A DNA stretch of 52,427 nt from Welwitschia mirabilis (taxonomy: Eukaryota > Gnetophyta > Gnetopsida > Welwitschiales): assembly GCA_051453625.1 (NCBI GenBank), contig JBOZIK010000001.1:254438695-254491121 (forward strand). The letters run 5' to 3'. Shown in pieces: positions 45,568-52,427 of the stretch; the stretch's first letter is position 1, and each line of letters starts with the position of its first letter. Made by a program: the position numbers and the translations under genes. The notes under the pieces are model-generated. The model had not been told where the DNA came from, did not search any database, and worked only from the letters and a program-made list of their open reading frames with translations.

Positions 45568-47820
45568 ATGTTATTTTTCCATGTTATCTTGTAAGCTCAT
45601 AACGCTTCATTAAGCTTTAGTTCCTAATTAGGTCTTTTACTATTTACAATTTTAGTTGAAATTTTATTTAATTCCCTATTTATAACCTCAATCGATCATT
45701 GGATTGGGGGAGGTATGGAGAAGAGAGTTTATGATGGATTCCAAATTTGAACAAGAATTTGGATAAGTTATGACTAATGAAATGGATTCTCTTATCTGAT
45801 ATAAGACTTTTGAGCATGCCCAACATATACAAGGTATTTTTAAGCTAGAAGTTGATGACAACCTTTGTGGAATAGTTAAGAATAGCCTTAGACTTAGCAC
45901 AATTAGATAATCAACACATACCAAAATATGCTTAGGTTTATTGATCCAATGAAATATATTCTTTATACATTAAAAGGTTCCAATATTTGAATCTCTTATT
46001 AAGGCATTTCTATTATTCTTGATCCAGATCTTTCTCTTTAGCATTTATCATAACTTTTACCATAACTGAATGCATTTTTAAATAGAGTAGTGAAATAATA
46101 TCCCACACATAATATTTTCATGTCAATCCTTTTTCCAACATAATGACCATCTCCTTCCTCAGAATAAAAGGTTTACAACTCTTCTTTTTTATCCTTATTA
46201 CTTAAACATCTTCTAATAATATCATCCTTACACTAGAAAATTGTCATGTCCATATTTTCTTAAGGTTAGTAAACCTTCCTAGTTAATTAGATGAGTAATT
46301 AAATATTTTAATTTTTTAATAATAATAAGTCAAGTTTCTACTTGTTTAAAAATAATAAAATTAATAATAATACTAAAACAAAGTATTTGCATTTTTATTT
46401 ATTTTTTAGAAGTTTATTGAAAAAGAAAAGAATTATACATGGGAAGATAAGACTCTTTTCATAGCATGTAAATAAGAAGATAATGTTTTACTTACTAAAA
46501 AATTAGCTATATCTACAAATTAGGAAATCTATTGAATAATGAATAAATCTTTATTAGGAAAATCATACCTAATGTTACTTTATTCATTATCTTCTAGAAA
46601 TTCCAACCTTGATAAGTGATCATCTATCACATTTTCTACTGCCTTTTTATCTATTATATTTAATTCGAATTCTTTCATTAAAAGTATTCATATGATTATC
46701 ATTAAGTTGACTTCTTTCTTATTTGTCAAAAATCTTATAACATTATGATATATACTTAAAATATAATGTATAAATTTCTCTAGTGCTATAACTATGAAAA
46801 GCATTTTCTTCTTTGTGAAAGTATAATGTTGTCGAGTAGAATTAAAGTTTTTACTAGTGTAAGCAATAGCATAGGGCTTGTTGTTATTAACTTTCTGACT
46901 TAAGACTAGACCAACAAGAAACTTAAACACATTTGTCATAATGTAGAAAGTTTTACTCCAATGTATTTTTTGCAAACTAGGTGCTTATATTAATTTGTCT
47001 TTCAAAGTTTGAAGAGATTTTTAACATTATCAATTTCATTCATTAGGTATATCTTTTTGTAAGAGATTACTTAAGGTTTAAAGATTTTTACTAAAATTAC
47101 CAATAAATCTCCTTTAATAACAAACATGATTTGAGAATGATATTATTTATTTAAGCTTAGTTGAAGTGGGATTTCTTTAATGACTTTTAGCTTTTGTATA
47201 GTAGTTTCAATAAGTTAGACTAATATTTTATGTCTTAGAATAATTTCTTCTCTCACTGTGAGATGGCTGTTTAACTAAGTTTCAAATTCTTTTCCTCACA
47301 TTTTACTAAGACAACTTCCAACATTTTTAGATCTTCATCAAAGTTATTTCTAAAGGTCGAGAAATAACACATAAAAACTTTAATTAATTTTTAAATCATG
47401 TCTCAAAAAATAATATTTACTAGTCTCTAAAAGATGATTAATGCATTACATAACCTAAAGAAAAATATTTGAAAGAATATGTACTTCACTTATAAATTAA
47501 AGTTTTTTTCGCATAATTTTTAAGGGCTATAGGAATATTATTATTCCCACTGTACCCATCTAAGAAACTGTAATACTTGTATTCTAAAATTCCTTTCAAA
47601 AGTTGGTTAATAAAAGGTAGAGGAAAATAATCTTTATGGATAGCATCATTTAACAATTTGAAGTGCAAACTATCCACTTGATTTCCTTTTTTCATACCAC
47701 TGTAACATGACTCATCCATTCTACATCAGAAATAGGATAAATGAATTTACTTTTTAATGATCTTATAATTTCTTATTTAACTACCTCTTGCATATGAAAC
47801 TTACATCTTCTATATGATTT
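45568..47820 (-). pseudogene. Gypsy (OTA) pol fragment: RT, RNase H, integrase
   Basis: On the - strand, in order. RT: MQEVVK-EIIRSLKSKFIYP, a 77-codon frame (47486-47719) with LLNDAIHKDYFPLPFINQLL and YSFLDGYSGNNNIPIAL, then FMCYFSTFRNNFDEDL, where the FMDD active site has become FMCY (47364-47375). RNase H: a 95-codon frame (46688-46975) with PYAIAYTSKNFNSTRQHYTF and LFIVIALEKFIHYIL, then FELNIIDKKAVENVIDDHLS. Integrase: FVDIANFLVSKTL, EEGDGHYVGKRIDMKILCVG, LFKNAFSYGKSYDKC, HILVCVDYL, LISDKRIHF (catalytic Asp kept, 45794-45796), YLPQSND, SIEVINRELNKI (catalytic Glu, after a frameshift) and ELKLNEAL. It ends abruptly at the LINE tail. It belongs to the same branch as the 25-37 kb element. 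No LTR was found. Confidence 0.8.
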
Positions 47821-48260
47821 CATAATAATGAAAATGGCCTTCAATAATGGTTTTTAGCTATAATTGTATTCCCATTATAAATACTTCATGTTTATTATAA
47901 ACTATCATTCCTTGAGCATCATAAGAACGAAAAATAATAATGGTTATAAAACATCATTTATTATTAATAAAACTAACATTAGATTAGCCCTTTATGATGG
48001 ATAAAGGCTATAATTAATCTTAAATTAAATGTGCATCATTAAATTTGAATTAATAATAGGTTTGTACTATTATTAATTTGAGATTAATAACCATTATAAG
48101 ATGTTATTAAATTTATTTTTATGATGACTAAGAACCATCATTACACTAGAAGTCAATGATGGCTAAAAGCTATCATTAAGTCAAAATTAATGATTAGTTA
48201 AAAACTGTCATAAAGTAAACAATAATGACAGCTAAAAACCATTATTAAATTTTAGTAGAG
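47821..48260. mobile_element. CACTA-like non-autonomous element with subterminal palindromes
   Basis: The left end (CATAATAATGAAAATGGCC) resembles a decayed CACTACAAGAAAAATGG terminus. The right end ...TTTTAGTAGAG resembles TTCTTGTAGTG. Inside, ATGATGGCTAAAAACCATCATT-type palindromes recur: on the left at 47843-47866, 47935-47960 and 47991-48017, and on the right at 48121, 48155, 48188 and 48222, a period of 33-34 bp. CACTA subterminal repeats commonly look like this. At about 440 bp with no frame it is MITE-sized. No 3-bp target duplication was identified. Confidence 0.5.
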
Positions 48261-49725
48261 CCAAAAAAAAAAAAAGAAAAAGCATAATAGTTGAGAGTAA
48301 AAAATATATAAACATATCATCTTGGAGATTCAAAGCATGACTAGGGATTGAAAGTATTTTTTATCATATACTTTAACATGCAAAAATTAATATTTAGACC
48401 AAGTTTATTTGACCAATTTACCAGCAATGAAGACATTAAAATAGTTATTTATCATAACATTATGTCTTTTACCATTTTATACATAATTTATGAAATTATG
48501 AACTTTTCCATGAAAATTTTAGGTTAATTGATACTTTCTAAAGGACATACTCAAAATTGAAAAACATCCAATAGAATATGCCAGTGCCACTATACAAGTT
48601 AGTAGCACCATTGCTCCATTAGAGAAAAATAGTGCAAAAGCTATGTTATAAGTTCATCATGAAAAATGGATCACATTCCACTTATGGACTTTGTCAGACA
48701 TTAAATTAGAAATAAACATCAACTTTAAGAACATGTGGCAGAGGCATAAAAATGACGTGACAGTGACATGTGGAAGTGATAAGTATGATGATGTGGAAAG
48801 GCATATGACAAGCACATCAGATGATAGAAGCATTAGGATACAAAGGCCACATCATTACCACTTTCACAAGACAATAAAGATCCTTTTTAAAGCTACATGA
48901 TAGAAATTGTAACCTCCCAAATTGTAACTTTTCAAATCATAATCGTCTGAATTGTAACTGCCACTAAGCACTCCAAGCTAAAGGCTCTTATACTTGCTTA
49001 TAAAAGGGCATTGACCTTTTATTGTAAGAGATCTTTGGTGGGATAAATTTAACTAAAATCCTTAGGGTGTCAATATAACATGGCTTTCTAAGGATCTCCT
49101 TGGGAAATACACCTATTTTAAGGCTAGTTGAAGGAGTCTGTATTAGCTTCATGTTCTTTTTCCGATGTAATATATTTTGTATTTTTAATATAAAGGTAGT
49201 TGTTGGTTCTTCAATTTCTAGTACATGTAACTCATACTTTTAATCCTTAGGTAATAATAAATTATCAAGTCCTTTTGATGCTATGTGAATTCTTTAAGCT
49301 AGCTTATTGGTTATAGTTACTTTTGTATTATAGATTTTAAATATAATTGTCCTTACTTTCCATGTTTATAAGGGACTACGAAAGAACAAAGTGACTATTC
49401 AATACACTAACACTTATGTCATTACACATTGAGCCATCACAACTTGATAATTTAGGCTTTGTTTTAAGAAAATTATAGGATATCATAGGAGTAAAGGGGT
49501 GTTGTTGGATAAGTCAAGCAACACCTTTAGAGCCTGTTTCTTTTCCTACATCACCCATCGAGGTTCATCTTAATCTTAAACTCTTAATTTTTTATTTGTT
49601 TTGGTTTTATTACAAGTTTGAAATAATTATATTACTTCTGTTAAGTTTTATCCCAATTATGCTTGTGGAAGAATGATACCAAATGCTTACTTAGTTTTAT
49701 TGATGTTTGATTGTATAACAACAAA
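48261..49725 (+). mobile_element. Probable 5' LTR of a second gypsy element (left end unclear)
   Basis: The primer site at 49733 and gag at 50830 imply a 5' LTR ending at about 49722 (...ataacaaca). A TATA box (TATAAAAG, 48999-49006) lies within it. It is followed by a typical transcript-start region ('cattgaccttttattgtaag') and T-rich stretches near 49180. The sequence is not that of the Athila-like LTRs elsewhere in the window, so this is another family. I could not find the TG start. 48261-48500 may be flank. Confidence 0.45.
48999..49006 (+). promoter_or_regulatory. TATA box in LTR
   Basis: TATAAAAG within 'gcttataaaagggcattgac', the usual core promoter form of plant gypsy LTRs. Transcription would start about 30 bp downstream and proceed toward gag at 50830. 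Confidence 0.5.
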
Positions 49726-49732
49726 TAGATTT

Positions 49733-49750
49733 TGGCATCATTAGTAGGGA
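49733..49750 (+). other. Primer binding site, tRNA-Asp type, decayed
   Basis: TGGCATCATTAGTAGGGA, 11 of 18 identical to TGGCGCCGTTGCCGGGGA, with differences that are mainly G-to-A and C-to-T. Orientation is +, and it is followed by a leader of about 1.1 kb and gag. Confidence 0.65.
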
Positions 49751-50814
49751 TAATAACATGGTATATTATCATAAGGAGCATAATTTTTCTTTATTGTAAT
49801 TATATTAGCCTATCTTTTTAAGTTTTTTTAATGGCTAGCACTAGTCCCTCCTTGTGAATCTTGAACTAATCTTTTTTCTTTTGAGTGTTTCTTTCATTTT
49901 TCTTTTCTTTTCAGTGGTGGGTACTAGTATATTTCTAGTGATACATAAATTAGATATTTTTATATTTTTATTTAGGTATTATATTCTAACCTAAACAACA
50001 TTCTATATCAAATATTTTTATATTACATGTCTAATAAGTTTTTTGCATATCACAACCAAACAACAATTAGGGGAAAAGAGGCAAAAAATTAATATAAAGC
50101 TCACTTTTTTCTTGTGTTTTATTTTGATTTCTAAAAAGTTATTTCAATAGTTAGTTTATGGTTTTGTTATGCTTTCATATTTTTGTTAAAAATTTCTAAA
50201 ATGAAAAAAAGAGTAGGATTTATTTTTGTTAGGTTTTATTTTCAAGTTCACATTGCTTTGATTTTTAATGAGTTTTTTTGTAATCTTGTAATATTAAACA
50301 TTTTGCATAGACCCTATGAATTTCTACCTTTTTCTTGATGTCATAACTTTGAAAACAACTAGCTTTGCTATCTTCCTTGATGGGCGTCATTGGCCCTTTT
50401 GTTAAATAACATCTAAAACTTTACTTGAGACCTCTATTAAACATTATAAACCTATCTATATTGTGGGCACCTCTTAAAACTTTTTTAAAACTTATATGCA
50501 TTAGAACTGAGATGAATTAAGTCACTTAATTAAAGTACCTTCCAATGAAAATATGGAATATAACATTTGTGGTAATGAAGAACAAATATCACTGTCTAGA
50601 AATTAACATCATGATAACACTCAAGGAGAACAGCCTTCCACTTTCCAATAACTAAATCCAAATGTTCAATCTACTTTTCAATGTCTGTTTTAAAATAACA
50701 ACATAGCCTGATCAAATGAAGAATTATTAGACAACTACATACCTACTATCTTAGTAAAAAAGTACCTAAAACATTAGCCAAAACATGTTATAAAATAAAC
50801 CGAATAACAATTCC
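49751..50814 (+). mobile_element. 5' leader of second gypsy element
   Basis: T-rich then A-rich DNA between primer site and gag homology, with no conserved frame. The long leader fits OTA-branch elements. Confidence 0.4.
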
Positions 50815-51201
50815 CTAAGTAAACCCTTCATGATTATTTACAAGCCTAATGATTAGGTACCCTTCCATGGATAGTCCAATAATTAATAGCATTATGCAAG
50901 AGTTTAAACCATTTACCATTTAGTTAATTTTTCTTCTTTATGGCTTAGAATTAGAATATCTCTACTTACACCTCAAGGAATTCAAGTGTGTGATATCCTA
51001 CTTACCTCAATATCCCAATACTTATAAAACTTTTAAACTCATCCATTTCCTATTCTTTCTTAATAAAGAAGCTAAATCTTGGATTTATATCCTTAAAGCT
51101 CTATCCATCATGACTTGGAATGATCTAAACAAGGCATTTATTTCAAAACATTTTTTAAGTCATAAAACTAATGCTTTAAGGTAAGATATTATTGATAGCA
51201 T
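50815..51201 (+). pseudogene. Gag of second gypsy element, cut by a copia LTR
   Basis: The + strand reads IIYKPND or DYLQPN-like start, then FHG-like residues, LELEYLYLHLKEFKCV, and a 64-codon frame (50990-51184) with IHFLFFLNKEAKSWIYILKA, MTWNDLNKAFISKHF and LSHKTNALR. This matches the plant OTA gag core (NPYLHLKEFEEVC, LFPFSLKDKAKSWL, ITTWNDLTKAFLxKFFP, KTNALRxDI). It is broken after this core by the copia LTR at 51202. Confidence 0.75.
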
Positions 51202-51513
51202 TGAGAGCCCTAGAGGGAGGAGGGGTGAATAAGTTCTTTAAAAATTTAAACAAAATGAACTAAATGGTCTAATGATATACTAAATGCTTGCTCAAAATAC
51301 TTTTCTAAATAACTTCATGCATGTAAAGAAAAACTAAAAGAATTTAAAGAAATGAAACTAACTGAAAGCATAAAATATCGAATAGATGCATGCAGGATTT
51401 ATAGTGATTTGGGAAACCCGTTACTCCACTCTCGATGATCAGCTTATTACCGGGCTTGATCTGGATCTTCATTAATTCACTAGGTATTCTAGATTCACCT
51501 CTAACCTTTACAA

Positions 51514-51611
51514 ATGGACTTTTCCAGGCTTAGTTTCAACCTTTGAATGGACTTTTATAGGCTTAGTCTTAACTATGAATAGACTTTTTAAGGCTTAGTC
51601 TCAACCTTTGA
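51514..51611. repeat. 33-bp unit, three tandem copies, in copia LTR
   Basis: Units of the form 'tggactttt..aggcttagt' plus 'caacctttgaa' start at about 51514, 51547 and 51580 with scattered substitutions. Confidence 0.7.
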
Positions 51612-52065
51612 CAATGTAGAATAGTGATGAAATGATGTTAAGATGCATAAATATCACTCATTTTTGATACAGTAGATATGATAGAGCTCTTCTCTTATAG
51701 ATGTACAACAAATGTAGCACTACATCTGATCTTGAACTTATAGATAACATTGATAATAGATATTTCTTAGTTAGAAATACAAATGTCAAGATACAACAGT
51801 AAAATATCATAATCTTTATTTTTTTTTTGGTAAGATTAAAAAGATATTTAAAAGTCTAAAAACCTAAAAAAGATTTTTCCAAAAGATCTTTTTGTCATTT
51901 CTCTCTTGGCTATTTATATTGGAAGGATTTTAGGGTTTATACATTTGAAAATGCGCTTCTAATAACTATAAACAGCTAAAAAATGACTATCTAATGGATA
52001 CATAATAGAGATAAAATGGATAGAAAATTTTAGTTCCATTCCAGCTGGTTGATCCTTCAAAAGTC

Positions 52066-52217
52066 TGGTTAACCCCATCTTGTATCGTGAGTTACACAGG
52101 TTGCTTAAGTGAAGTTTTTAGTTAATCCATGGCTCCACATCCGGTCAACCCCATCTTGTACCGTGAGTTACACAGGTCGCTTAAGTGAAGTTTTTAGTTA
52201 ATCCAATTTCTTATGAC
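52066..52217. repeat. 76-bp tandem duplication inside copia LTR
   Basis: 'aaccccatcttgta' begins at 52071 and again at 52147. The first 60 or so bases of each copy differ at two positions only, both T/C, so the duplication is young. Confidence 0.8.
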
Positions 52218-52427
52218 TCCACATTTGGTTGACCCCAATCTGGTCACCCATAATTTTGTTCATACGCTCGCTAGTCCTAATAAGAGATCATTTCAATTTT
52301 CTTAAATTAGGTCCAGTCAACCCCTTCAGGTATCGGGTTGACCCCATGATGATCAGCTCAGGGGTATCTACTGCACTATGCTTAAGTCTAATCAACCCAT
52401 TTAAAAGTTCGGCTAACCTCTTAATAA

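Larger units (their letters stand above)
51202..52427 (-). mobile_element. SIRE/Maximus-type copia LTR (truncated by window end)
   Basis: Reverse complement of the family seen at 1155-2459. On the - strand it ends ...ATTCACCCCTCCTCCCTCTAG...CTCTCA at 51202. The shared core (51900-52060: 'aaccctaaaatccttccaat', 'agccaagag', 'ccagctggaat') is in the same order. It contains a 33-bp motif repeated three times (51514-51611) and a 76-bp tandem duplication (about 52066-52217). The rest of the element lies to the right. It interrupts a gypsy gag, so it is the younger insertion. Confidence 0.8.

Noticed and set aside
48691-48900. 69-codon + strand frame
   Set aside because: Lies in the probable LTR upstream of its TATA box; composition is not protein-like beyond chance.

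Overview
The window looks like transposon-packed, AT-rich intergenic DNA from the nuclear genome of a flowering plant. Nearly everything recognisable is a decayed plant-type retroelement: Ty3/gypsy of the Athila/Tat (OTA) branch, SIRE/Maximus-type Ty1/copia, and L1-type LINEs with a DUF4283-like ORF1. There is also a CACTA-like terminal-repeat piece and a TE-style Ulp1 (C48) pseudogene. Reading frames are broken by stops and frameshifts, many of them consistent with C-to-T/G-to-A decay. Six runs of N show a draft assembly. I cannot name the species. No tRNA, rRNA or CRISPR was seen.

Layout. 1-746: end of an Athila-like LTR, + strand, lying in the 3' tail of a copia element. 747-2459: copia 3' tail and 3' LTR, inserted in an Athila-derived unit. 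2460-12776: Athila-derived DNA read on the - strand. It includes a nearly complete non-autonomous element (3' LTR 4564-6024, 5' LTR 11536-12776). Its coding part is an unusual chimera: a gag N-terminus, then a long unidentified frame, then only the tail of pol. 12777-16038: flanking DNA with an island of less AT-rich, more complex sequence (about 14.2-16.0 kb). The island holds a promoter-like cluster and a possible multi-exon gene on the + strand. 17.6-20.4 kb: LINE remnant. 22.3-23.7 kb: tandem dimer of a roughly 690-bp unit with a TATA box in each copy.

25474-37708: a full-length but dead Athila-like element on the - strand, with LTRs, PBS, gag, protease, RT, RNase H, integrase and PPT. 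Catalytic aspartates are lost in three enzymes, and the pol-tail/3' region is tandemly duplicated. 40.6-42.6 kb: Ulp1-protease pseudogene. 43.3-45.57 kb: second LINE, lacking RT, whose A-rich end abuts a - strand gypsy RT-RNase H-integrase fragment (45568-47820). 47.8-48.26 kb: CACTA-like repeat. About 48.3-51.2 kb: LTR, PBS and gag of another gypsy element (+ strand), cut by a copia LTR in - orientation from 51202 to the window end.

How the parts relate. No gene here is clearly functional. The Athila-like copies share LTRs, a tRNA-Asp-type PBS, a conserved 3' block and repeated ATCATCC/GGATGAT hairpins. This suggests that the chimeric elements were moved in trans by proteins from autonomous relatives such as the 25-37 kb copy. 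The best candidates for something undescribed are the chimeric non-autonomous element, the hairpin series, the conserved antisense-readable block, and the spliced gene island at 14.9-15.8 kb.
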